This document shows, in pieces, positions 8,843 to 17,659 of a stretch of DNA of 64,000 nucleotides. The notes under the pieces were generated by a model that was not told where the DNA came from, did not search any database, and was given only the letters and a program-made list of their open reading frames with translations. Numbering within the stretch: the stretch's first letter is position 1; each line of letters starts with the position of its first letter. Origin of the DNA: JAKFWF01 sp963750535 (GTDB lineage Bacteria; Pseudomonadota; Alphaproteobacteria; Rhizobiales; Hyphomicrobiaceae); contig CAVVRF010000013.1 of the NCBI GenBank assembly GCA_963750535.1, positions 1 to 64,000 on the forward strand. Direction: 5' to 3'. The translations under genes were made by a program, and so were the position numbers.

Positions 8843-9760
8843 CTAGCGTGCGGCGGGCGCGCGCTGGGCGAGCCAGATCCCGCCGATCACCAGCACCAGC
8901 GCCGCGGCGTGGAACCACGCGAACGGCTCGCCGATCAGGCCGACGCCGAGGGCAGCCGCGAACACCGGTACCAGGTTGACGAACACGCCGGCGCGGCCTG
9001 GTCCGATCAGATCGACGCCGCGCATGAAGAACAGCTGCGCGATGCACGACGGGAAGGCGGCGACGAAGATGGTGATGAGCCAGCCCTCGAGCGTCGGCGG
9101 GGTAAAGCCGAAGATCGCGATCTCGGCCAGGATCAGCGGCACCGAGGTGGCGGCCGCGACCATGGCGAGCAGGGTGAAGAACGCCGGTCCGGTCATCTTC
9201 GGCCGATTGCGCAGCGCCACCGTGTAGAACGCATAGAGCGCGCACGCCGCAAGCATCGCGAGGTCGCCGCCGTTGAGGTCGAGATCGAGGATCTTGCGTG
9301 GCTCGCCGCGGGTCGCGACGACGACGACTCCGACCAGGGTGATCAGCACGCCGACGAGCTGCAGCGGCGTCGTCCGCGCACCGTGCGCCAGGAAAGCGCC
9401 GGCGAGCACGAACACCGGGATCGAGCCTTGCAGGATGCCGATGTTGATCGCCGTGGTGTAGTGGGCGCCGAAGTAGAACAGCACATTGAAGCCGGTGAAG
9501 CCGAGGAAGGCCATCAGCACGATGCTGCCAAGCCGGGGCCTGATGTCCGGCCAGTGCTCGCGAATCTGGCCGCCGTAGATCGGCCACAGGACGATCAGCA
9601 CCAGCAGCCAGCGCAGGAACACCAGGGTCAGCGGCGTGATGTGCCCGATCGCCAGCCGGCCGGCCACGGCATTGCCGCCCCAGAACAGGGCGGTCAGCGT
9701 CAGCAGCAGGATCGGCGCGTTGTAGAGCGCGTCGATCGGTTTCTTGAGTGCGGCGATCAT
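8843..9760 (-). CDS. EamA-family (drug/metabolite) transporter
   Basis: The 305-residue protein has ten hydrophobic segments in two EamA repeats (about residues 17-145 and 160-295). Typical motifs are LFWGGNAVAGRLAIGHITP near the N-terminus and PVFAAALGVGLIGEPFAWF in the second repeat. Such permeases export amino acids, nucleotides or small metabolites. The substrate is unknown. ATG 9760 is used. It lies downstream of, and on the same strand as, the channel gene at 9851-12176, 90 bases apart, so they might share a transcript. Confidence 0.9.
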   Translation of the reverse strand: MIAALKKPIDALYNAPILLLTLTALFWGGNAVAGRLAIGHITPLTLVFLRWLLVLIVLWPIYGGQIREHWPDIRPRLGSIVLMAFLGFTGFNVLFYFGAHYTTAINIGILQGSIPVFVLAGAFLAHGARTTPLQLVGVLITLVGVVVVATRGEPRKILDLDLNGGDLAMLAACALYAFYTVALRNRPKMTGPAFFTLLAMVAAATSVPLILAEIAIFGFTPPTLEGWLITIFVAAFPSCIAQLFFMRGVDLIGPGRAGVFVNLVPVFAAALGVGLIGEPFAWFHAAALVLVIGGIWLAQRAPAAR

Positions 9761-9850
9761 TTCGGGATTTTCCGGCTCGCAGTGGTATCGAGGTCGCAGG
9801 TTCGCGGCGACGCGACCTCGCCGGTCAATGTCGGATGGCGTGACGGGCGG

Positions 9851-12176
9851 TCATCGCTCCGCCAGGGCCAGGCTGTTGATGTACCAGGCCATGACGGCGA
9901 CCATGATCGGGATCAGGGCAACGTGCATGGTGGCGAGGGCACCGGTCAGCCATTTTCGCCCGGCGGCAAGCCGGTTGACCCGCATGATCGACACCGCGAT
10001 CATGAAGCTGACCAGCATGTAGACGAACACGAAGATCCGGTCCGATACGGTCGCCGTGTCCGAGTCGAGCTTGGGCAGCGACAGGTAGAGCGCCACCGCC
10101 GACAGCAGCGCCGTCACCTGGATGGTCACGATCGCCTCGAAGTGCGACTGCGGAATGAAGATCGACAGGTAGGCGACGATCAGGATGAAGCCGAGCGGCA
10201 CCACCACCCGCAGGAAGTAGTCGGTGGTCTGCCGCTTCATCAGCCACACGAAGCTCGCCTTGTAGAACGGCGTGACGCTTCCCTCGTGAGTATAGGCATC
10301 GACCACCGGCACGAAGTCCTCGTCGTAGCCGACGTACTGTGTCCTGGGGTCCCAACCATCGGTCGCGACCTGCTTGTCGCGCACCTCGAACGGCGGCGGC
10401 TGGACGATGAATGGCCGATCGCCGCGCTTCGGCTGCAGATCGATCGAGAAGCGCTGGGTGTCGAACGGGTAGCCGCCGAGCTCCGGCTCGAACACGAAGC
10501 GGCCGGCGACCTTGTACACCTTCATCGCCTCCGGATAGGCGTCGCTCTTGCCGCCGTTGTGCAGGGTCTCGACGGTGATCTGGCGCCCATTGGTCTTGGG
10601 ATCGAGGAATGCGTTGGTGAACTCGATCATGTCGATCGAGGCGTCGTGCGCGTTGCGCATCGTCAGGTAGAATTCGGCGAAGAACGTCTTCTCGTTGTCG
10701 TCGATGCGGTGCGCGCGGATCAGGTTCACGTCCAGCATAGAGCGTATCGATCGGCTTCAGCGATCCGTCGCGGACGCGGATGAACTGCAGCGGGGCGAGC
10801 TGGGTGCGGCCAAGGCCGTGCGGCAGGATCACGATGAACGGCGTGCGCACGGCCGATCGCGAATCCGGCTTGAACGACCAGTTGTCGAAGGTTCCCTTGA
10901 ATGCGCCCTTGCCGGCGGCGAAGCTGGTCGTCAGCTGCCGCGTGATCAGGCGGCGCAGGCTGTCGATGTCGGTCTTCGGGTCGGCGGTCTTCATGGCGGC
11001 GGCGATCAGCGCCACCATGTCGGCATACTGGGTGCCGATGCCGATCGCACGCAGATTGTCCTTTTCCAGCGGATCGGGCGAGCCGTTCTCTTCACGCGGC
11101 TTGCACTGGCCGTTGCTCCAGCCCGGCGCGGCGTTGACCTTCTGGCCCTCGAAGGTCCACTTCTCGGGCGCATCGCGCGCGACTTGCCGGCGCAGGCGAT
11201 CGTTGAACGCTTCCGGCAGGCGGTCCCACGCCAGCTGGTAGATGGCATTCGGATATGCGTTGGCCACCTCCGGCGGCAGCGCGTCGATGCGGCCGGCGAC
11301 GAACAGCGCCGGGGTGATGCCGGCGGCGGTGATCGCCTTCATCAGCAACCCGGCTCGGGCGGCGCCGATGCCGAGGACGAGGATGTCGGGCTGCTTCTCC
11401 TTCAGGCTGGCGACCGTGGCGGCGACATCGTCGGGCGCGAGTCCGTCACCGGCCGGGTGCAGACGGTGATCGGCGACCACCGCGCCATCGCCGAGCAGCT
11501 TCTTCATGCCGTCGCCGAGATTGCGGCTGAACAGCGCATCCGACATTCCGACGAAGGCCGGCCGCTCGAAGTTCATCCGCCGGATGAACTGGGTCATCGC
11601 CGGCAGGCGCTCGTCGTCCTGCGATGCCTGCGTGGTGAAGACGCTGGGGTAGTCCCGGAAGATGCTGTTGACCGAAATGTTGGAGAGCATCGGAATGGCG
11701 CGGTCGCGGATGTCCTTGCCGAGTGCGTCGAACGCGGCCTTGGCGCGGTCGGAGTTCGAAAGCCCGATCATGGCGATGGCCTGCGGGTCGGCGAGCGCCG
11801 CGCGCAAGTTGGCGATGGTGAGCTGCTGATTTCGCTGGTCGTCGAGGAACTTGATCTGCAGCAGGCGGCCCGCCACGCCGCCCTGGCGGTTGATCCGGTC
11901 CTGCTCCTGCGTGGCGAGGGTCTTGATGGCGGCGATATCACCGGGGTCGTAGCAAAGGTCGTTCCTCGAGCTGATGAAGATCGGGATGCTCAGAGGCGGG
12001 CGCTGGGCGGCCTGGGCCGCCTCCTGGGCGAGCGCCTGGGAGCCGTCCGGCATGAACGCGGCGCCCGTCGCGACGATGATCGAATGGAACGCGGCAAGCG
12101 CGAGACGGCGAAAACGGCCGCCGGCGGCGGCGCCAACGCCGCCAACAGGCTGCGAGCCTGGGGATTGGGTGCTCAC
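9851..12176 (-). CDS. Periplasmic-binding-protein/pentameric ligand-gated ion channel fusion (one apparent frameshift)
   Basis: After a signal peptide ending near SQALA comes a type-I periplasmic binding domain of the LivJ class. It has PLSIPIFISSRND, then INRQGGVAGRLLQIKFLDD, AMIGLSNSDRAKAAFDAL and RAGLLMKAITAAGITPALFV, about residues 50-470. Around 10738 the frame changes and continues without a gap into a pentameric channel. That part begins with the first beta strand (LDVNLIRAHRIDDNEKTFF), then a pro-loop (GGYPFDTQRFSI) without the Cys pair, and four membrane helices (10215 down to about 9860). The break is cured by removing one base near TCTATGCTG. Together they would make about 775 residues. 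GTG 12176 is preferred because AGGAG lies 9 bases upstream; ATG 12197 is the alternative. As written two products are possible: a soluble binding protein, and a channel starting at ATG 10738. Ligand unknown. Confidence 0.85.
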
Positions 12177-12381
12177 GATCTCGTGCTCCTGCAACATTTC
12201 CTGGTCGGTCGATGGCGGTCGCCGCCGGCCGGATGTGCAATATCGCGGACGGCTTGGTCCCATTCCGCGAGCGGTTTGACAAGCGCTTACTCGGCAACGG
12301 ATGCCATCCGACCGTACCTTGTCGCTGTTGTGGCAATCCGTTCATGATGGCGGCGGCCAGCAACCAGTGGAGGAAATGCCG

Positions 12382-12864
12382 ATGGCAGCGCGGGTAATGA
12401 TCATCAACGGCCCCAATCTCAATCTCCTGGGTGTGCGGGAGCCGCATATCTACGGCACGACGACGCTGGCGGCGATCGAGGCGAGTTGCCGGGAGCTCGC
12501 GGAGTTCATCGGCGTGTCGCTGACCTTCCACCAGTCGAACCACGAAGGCGTGCTGGTCGACCTGATCCAGGCGGCGCGGGAGAACGCCGATGCCATCATC
12601 ATCAATCCGGCCGCCTACTCGTTCACCTCGATCGCCATGCTCGACGCGATGAAGACGTTCGAAGGACCGATCATCGAGGTGCATATCTCGAACATCCATG
12701 CGCGCGACGAGCATCACCGGCATTCGAAGCTGTCGAGCGCGGTGAAGGCGGTGATCTGCGGCCTCGGTCCCTATGGCTACATCGTGGCGCTGCAGGCCGC
12801 CGCCCGCCTCGTCGGCAAGCTGCCGGGCGGCCTGCCGGCCGCATTGCGTGTCGGACCGGTGTGA
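12382..12864 (+). CDS. aroQ: Type II 3-dehydroquinate dehydratase
   Basis: The 160-residue protein reads as a classic type II dehydroquinase, which interconverts 3-dehydroquinate and 3-dehydroshikimate. It shows INGPNLNLLGVREPHIYG with the catalytic tyrosine, FHQSNHEGVLVDLIQAA, INPAAYSFTSIAMLDAM and VHISNIHARDEHHRHSKLS. ATG 12382 has GGAGG eight bases upstream; ATG 12376 is too close to it. The next genes on the strand are a QsuB-type dehydroshikimate dehydratase and a shikimate dehydrogenase homologue, so this copy probably serves quinate catabolism rather than aromatic biosynthesis. It is divergent from the binding-protein/channel gene, about 200 bases away. Confidence 0.93.
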   Translation: MAARVMIINGPNLNLLGVREPHIYGTTTLAAIEASCRELAEFIGVSLTFHQSNHEGVLVDLIQAARENADAIIINPAAYSFTSIAMLDAMKTFEGPIIEVHISNIHARDEHHRHSKLSSAVKAVICGLGPYGYIVALQAAARLVGKLPGGLPAALRVGPV

Positions 12865-12990
12865 CGGCTGCCGCCGGGCATTCCGTTCGGACATGGGCTT
12901 GGAATGCCGTTCCAAGCTGGATTAGTGTTCGAATCGAACCGCGCCGGGGCGATGTGCCGGCGCTGCAACCCGAGCTTTGGGAGCAGGCCC

Positions 12991-14880
12991 GTGAAAATGT
13001 CGATTGCGACGGTTTCGCTCAGCGGCAGCCTCGAGGAGAAGCTCGCCGCGATCGCGGCCGCGGGATTCAAGGGCGTCGAGATCTTCGAGAACGACCTGCT
13101 GTCGTTCAACGGCACGCCGACCGACGTGCGCCAGCGCTGCGAGGAGGCCGGGCTCGAGATCATCGCCTTCCAGCCGTTCCGCGATTTCGAAGGCATGACC
13201 GGCGACAAGCGGGATCGCGTCTTCGCCAGGGCCGAGCGCAAGTTCGACGTGATGGCGGAGCTCGGCTGCGATCTGCTGATGGTGTGCTCGAACGTGTCGC
13301 CGGACTGCGTCGGCGGCATCGATCGGGCCGCCGATGATTTTCGCGAGCTGGGCGATCGCGCCGCGAGGCGCGGCATGCGGACGGCGTTCGAGGCGCTCGC
13401 CTGGGGGCGACACATCAACGACTATCGCGATGCCTGGGAGGTGGTGCGGCGGGCTGACCACAAGTCGGTCGGGCTGGTGCTCGACAGCTTCCACACCTGC
13501 TCACGCAAGACGCCGCTGTCGGCGATACGCTCGATCCCGGGCGACCGCATCTTCCTGGTGCAGATGGCGGACGCGCCGGTGCTCGACATGGACGTGCTGT
13601 CCTGGAGCCGCCATTTCCGCAATTTCCCCGGCCAGGGCGGCTTCCCGCTAGTCGATTTCGTCGAGGCGGTGCAGACCACCGGGTTCGACGGCCCGCTGTC
13701 GCTCGAGATCTTCAACGACCAGTTCCGGGCCGGCTCGGCCCGGCGGGTGGCGGTCGACGGCCACCGCTCGCTCATTTATCTGATGGACCAGCTGCGCGAG
13801 CGCACCGGGCGGACGGTTATCGCAGGCGCCGCGCTGCCGCCGCGCTCGCGCGCGCTCGGCACGGCATTCATCGAGTTCGCGATCGACGAGAACACGACGC
13901 CGGCATTCGAGGAATTGCTCAGGGGCCTGGGCTTCGTCCGCGCCGGCGTGCACGTGTCGAAGGCGGTGGCGCGATGGACGCAAGGGGCGGTCAACATCGT
14001 CGTCAACAACGAGAAGGAAGGCTTCGCCCACTCCTTCAACATCACCCACGGCACCTCGGTGTGCGCGATCGGGCTCGAGGTCGCCGACGCCTCCTCGACG
14101 CTGGACCGGGCGCAACGGCTGCTCGACCAGCCGTTCCGCCAGGCGGTCGGCCCGGGCGAGCTCGAGATCCCGGCGGTGCGCGGGCTCGGCGGCAGCCTCG
14201 TCTACTTCATCGACCCCAGCAGCGATCTCGGCCGCGTCTGGGACATCGAGTTCAAGCCGACCGGCGAGGATGCCGCCGCGGCCGTCTGCGGCCTGCTGGC
14301 CGTCGACCATATCTCGCAATCTATGCAGTACGAGGAGATGCTGACCTGGCTGCTGTTCTACACCTCGCTGCTCGACCTCGAGAAGCTCGGCGAGCAGGAT
14401 GTGATCGATCCGGGCGGACTGGTGAAGAGCCAGGTGGTGCAATCGGCCGACGGCAGCCTGCGCATCATCCTCAACGCATCGCAATCGAGCCATACGCAGT
14501 CCTCGAAGTTCCTTGCCGACACGTTCGGCTCCGGCGTGCAGCACATCGCATTCGCGACCGATGATCTGCTGGCGACGGTCACTAGGCTCGAGGCGAACGG
14601 CGTCAGGCTGCTGCCGATCCCGGAGAACTACTACGACGATCTCGAGGCCAAGACCGACCTGACGATCGAGCGGATCGAGCAGCTCAAGGCGCACAACGTG
14701 CTCTACGACCGCGAGGGCAACGCCGAGTTCCTGCAGGCCTATACCCGGACTTTCGACGGCGGGTTCTTCTTCGAGATCGTCGAGCGCAAGGGCTATCGCG
14801 GCTTCGGCGCCGTCAATGCGCCGATCCGGCTCGCCGCCCAGGCGCGGCTGTCCCGCCCGGCGGGCATGCCGCGAGCATAA
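12991..14880 (+). CDS. qsuB: QsuB-like 3-dehydroshikimate dehydratase with C-terminal HPPD-like domain
   Basis: The enzyme turns 3-dehydroshikimate into protocatechuate. The N-terminal half (residues 1-290) is a sugar-phosphate-isomerase TIM barrel that follows Corynebacterium QsuB closely: MSIATVSLSGSLEEKLAAIA, FQPFRDFEGM, FEALAWGRHINDYRDAW, LDSFHTCS, FLVQMADAP, MDVLSWSRHFRNFPGQG and SLEIFNDQFR. The likely metal ligands are the Glu of FEALAW, the Asp of LVLDSFH, the Gln of LVQMAD and the Glu of SLEIFND. The C-terminal half resembles 4-hydroxyphenylpyruvate dioxygenase (VDHISQSMQYEE, PENYYDDLEAK, GGFFFEIVERKGYRGFG). The length, 629 residues, fits. GTG 12991 is chosen because GGGAG sits 7 bases upstream. 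No frameshift is visible in this gene. Confidence 0.93.
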   Translation: MKMSIATVSLSGSLEEKLAAIAAAGFKGVEIFENDLLSFNGTPTDVRQRCEEAGLEIIAFQPFRDFEGMTGDKRDRVFARAERKFDVMAELGCDLLMVCSNVSPDCVGGIDRAADDFRELGDRAARRGMRTAFEALAWGRHINDYRDAWEVVRRADHKSVGLVLDSFHTCSRKTPLSAIRSIPGDRIFLVQMADAPVLDMDVLSWSRHFRNFPGQGGFPLVDFVEAVQTTGFDGPLSLEIFNDQFRAGSARRVAVDGHRSLIYLMDQLRERTGRTVIAGAALPPRSRALGTAFIEFAIDENTTPAFEELLRGLGFVRAGVHVSKAVARWTQGAVNIVVNNEKEGFAHSFNITHGTSVCAIGLEVADASSTLDRAQRLLDQPFRQAVGPGELEIPAVRGLGGSLVYFIDPSSDLGRVWDIEFKPTGEDAAAAVCGLLAVDHISQSMQYEEMLTWLLFYTSLLDLEKLGEQDVIDPGGLVKSQVVQSADGSLRIILNASQSSHTQSSKFLADTFGSGVQHIAFATDDLLATVTRLEANGVRLLPIPENYYDDLEAKTDLTIERIEQLKAHNVLYDREGNAEFLQAYTRTFDGGFFFEIVERKGYRGFGAVNAPIRLAAQARLSRPAGMPRA

Positions 14881-15136
14881 TTCACGGCCGCATCGAGCGG
14901 AGCCGGCCGATTGCTGCGGCGTCACCGCGGCGACGGCTCGCCGGCGCATGCATGCCCGATCCCGGTCGGTTGCGCAGAGCAGCTTCGCGCCGGTCGCCGG
15001 TCGGCTCAGAAAGAAATTGGAATGCAATTCCACTTATGATAGGGGGTCGGCAGTTCATCGTCGGCATGCGCATGCCCGGGCCGGCCGGCCGACGCCGGTG
15101 GCCCGTGAAAGCTGCGCTTCGAGGGAGTGATCAGCC

Positions 15137-15943
15137 TTGCCCCTGAACCTGACCGGAGCGACGCGGCTCAATTTCATCATCGGCGATCCGATCGTCCAGG
15201 TGAAGTCGCCGGGCGGCATGACCGAGGCTTTCGCCAGCCGTGGGCATGACGGCATCGTGGTGCCGCTGCAGGTCGCGCCGGACGATCTCGACCTGTTCTT
15301 CTCCGCCGCCGACAAGATGAAGAACCTCGACGGCATCATCATCACCGTGCCGCACAAGTTCGCCTGCTACCGTCATTGCCGCAGCAGCACCGACCGGGTG
15401 TCGTTCCTGGGAGCGGTCAATATCATGCGCCGGCATCCGGACGGCGGCTGGCACGGCGAGATGGTCGACGGGCTCGGCTTCGTCGGCGCCGTGCGCGGCC
15501 AGGGCTTCGATCCCGCCGGCAAGCGCGCGCTGCTGGTCGGGGCCGGCGGCGCAGGCTCCGCGATCGGACTGGCGCTGATCGACGCCGGCGTGCGCGAGCT
15601 TGCAATCCACGATGCCGACGTCACGCGCCGCGATGCGCTGATCGCGCGGCTGGCGGCGCGCCGCACGGCGAAGGTCGTCGCCGGCTCGCGCGATCCGGGC
15701 GGGTTCGATCTCGCAGCCAACGCGACACCTGCCGGCATGAGGGCGGGCGACGAGCTGCCGTTCGATGCCGCCAGACTGGCACCGACGACGTTCGTCGGTT
15801 GCGTCATAACCCAGCCCGCGGTCTCGCCGATCGTCGAGGCGGCGCGAAAGCTCGGCTGTCCGACATCGACCGGCACGCAAATGTACCAGGCGCTGCAGAG
15901 CACGATGGTCGATTTCCTGCTGTCCGCCGAACAGCGCCGCTGA
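15137..15943 (+). CDS. Shikimate dehydrogenase homologue (AroE/QsuD family)
   Basis: The 268-residue protein is an AroE-fold oxidoreductase. The substrate domain has FIIGDPIVQVKSPGGM and IIITVPHKFACYRHC with the catalytic lysine. The nucleotide domain has RALLVGAGGAGSAIGLALI. It departs from biosynthetic AroE in two places: the usual A-x-N-T is GAVNIM, and the N-T-D-G motif carrying the catalytic Asp reads MVDGLGF. It therefore belongs to a side branch that may oxidise shikimate or quinate catabolically. TTG 15137 is taken as start because GAGGGAG lies 9 bases upstream. It stands between qsuB and two FAD dehydrogenases, 11 bases before the first. Confidence 0.85.
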   Translation: MPLNLTGATRLNFIIGDPIVQVKSPGGMTEAFASRGHDGIVVPLQVAPDDLDLFFSAADKMKNLDGIIITVPHKFACYRHCRSSTDRVSFLGAVNIMRRHPDGGWHGEMVDGLGFVGAVRGQGFDPAGKRALLVGAGGAGSAIGLALIDAGVRELAIHDADVTRRDALIARLAARRTAKVVAGSRDPGGFDLAANATPAGMRAGDELPFDAARLAPTTFVGCVITQPAVSPIVEAARKLGCPTSTGTQMYQALQSTMVDFLLSAEQRR

Positions 15944-15954
15944 GAGCCTGTCCG

Positions 15955-17659
15955 ATGTTCACGACGCTCGAAGCAATTGCCGACGACAGCGAGTTCGACG
16001 TCGTCGTGCTCGGTGCCGGCGCCGCCGGCCTGGCCGCCGCGCTGTTTGCCGCCTTGAAGGTCAGGAAGGTGCTGCTGGTCGAGCGCACGGAGTATGTCGG
16101 CGGCACCACGGCGTTCTCGGCCGGCACCACATGGATTCCCAATACACAGCATGCGTCGGCGATCGGCGCCGATGACTCCGTCGAGAAAGCCGCCCGATAT
16201 CTCGACGAGATCGTCGGCAATCGTGCGCCTGTGGCGCTGCGCCAAGCGTTCCTGCGCAGCGGCCCGGAGGCGGTCGCGACGCTCGAGGCGCATACGGACG
16301 TCAGGTTCAGGCCATATCCGCTGCATCCGGACTACGAGCAGCAGGCAAGCGCGGCGACGGTGCGCGGCCGGGCGTTGGAGCCGCTGCCGTTCGATGGCCG
16401 TCTGCTCGGCGCCAACCTTGCCTACATCCGGCCGCCGATACCCGAGTTCACCATCCTCGGCGGCATGATGGTCGATCGCGCCGATATCAACCATCTGCTG
16501 AACCTCACCAGGTCGGGTAAGTCGTTCGCGCACGCCGCAAAGCTGCTGGCCAGGTACGGCATCGATCGGCTGAAGGGCGGCCGCGGCTCGCGGCTCGTGA
16601 TGGGCAATGCGATGGTCGCCCGCTTCGTGCAGTCGCTGGAGAGGCGGGCCGCCACCATTCTGACGTGCACCTCGACCACCGCACTGCTTTCCGACGCGAA
16701 CGGCGTGACCGGCGTCGTCCTGCGCAGTGGCGACACGTCGCGACGGATCAGGGCCAGCCAGGGCGTGGTGCTGGCGGCCGGCGGCTATGGCCGCAGTCCG
16801 TCGCGGCGCACCGAGTTTTTGCCGGCGCCGGTGCCGCAATGGAGTCCGGCCGCTCCCGGTCACACCGGCGAGCTGCAGGATCTGGCGATCAGTCTCGGAG
16901 CCCGCTTCGGCGAAGGCAACGCCGAGAATGCGTTCTGGGCGCCAGTCTCGATCCGCCAGCGGCCCGACGGCTCGACCGCGGTGTTCCCGCATTTCGTGCT
17001 CGACCGGAGCAAGCCCGGGACGGTGTGCGTCAACCAGGCCGGCCGGCGGTTCGTCAACGAGTTCGACCTCCTATCACAACTTCGGCCGGGCGATGTTCGA
17101 TTGCCACCGCAGCACGCCGTGCATCCCCTGCTACATCATCACCGATGCGGTCGGGCTCAGGAAATACGGCCTTGGCATGGTTCGCATGGGCACGCGCAAT
17201 CTCGCGCCCTATCTGGCCGACGGCTATCTGGTCGCCGGCGACACCGTCGCCGAGCTGGCGGCGAAGCTCGAGGTCGACGGCACCGCGCTGGCGGCGACGA
17301 TCGCCGACATGAACCGCTTTGCCGAGACCGGCGTCGATCCGCAGTTCGGTCGCGGCACCACCGCCTATCATCGGGTGAACGGCGACGCCGGCCACACCCC
17401 CAACCCGACGCTGGGCCCGATCCGGACCAAGCCGTTCTACGCGGTCAGGCTCCACGTCGGCGACATTGGCGCGGCGACCGGTCTCGTCGTCGACGAATGG
17501 GCAAGGGTGCTGCGGGCGGACAACTCGCCGATCGGCCGGCTCTATGCCTGCGGCAACGAGGCCAACTCGATCATGGGCGGCACCTATCCCGGACCCGGCA
17601 TCACCATCGGCCCGGCGATCACCTTCGCCTACCGCGCGATCGAGAATGCCTTGCAATGA
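15955..17659 (+). pseudogene. FAD-dependent dehydrogenase (fumarate reductase/ketosteroid-dehydrogenase type), one frameshift
   Basis: The product is a FAD_binding_2 oxidoreductase of about 568 residues. The dinucleotide motif is VVLGAGAAGLAAALFAA, followed by VERTEYVGGTTAFSAGTTW. The frame breaks near 17062 inside RRFVNE. The rest continues one frame over as TSYHNFGRAMFD, GHTPNPTLGPIRTKPFYAV and ACGNEANSIMGGTYPGPGI, the C-terminal FAD-binding signature. Removing one T restores VNESTSYHNF, a good family match. Such enzymes make or reduce C-C double bonds next to carbonyls. The placement after the dehydroquinase, QsuB and AroE genes suggests a cyclohexane-type acid as substrate, but this is inference. 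Its stop overlaps the start of a paralogue (ATGA). Confidence 0.82.

Noticed and set aside
10735..10745. Programmed ribosomal frameshifting in the receptor-channel gene
   Set aside because: No slippery heptamer or obvious downstream structure was found, and similar single-base breaks occur in unrelated genes nearby.
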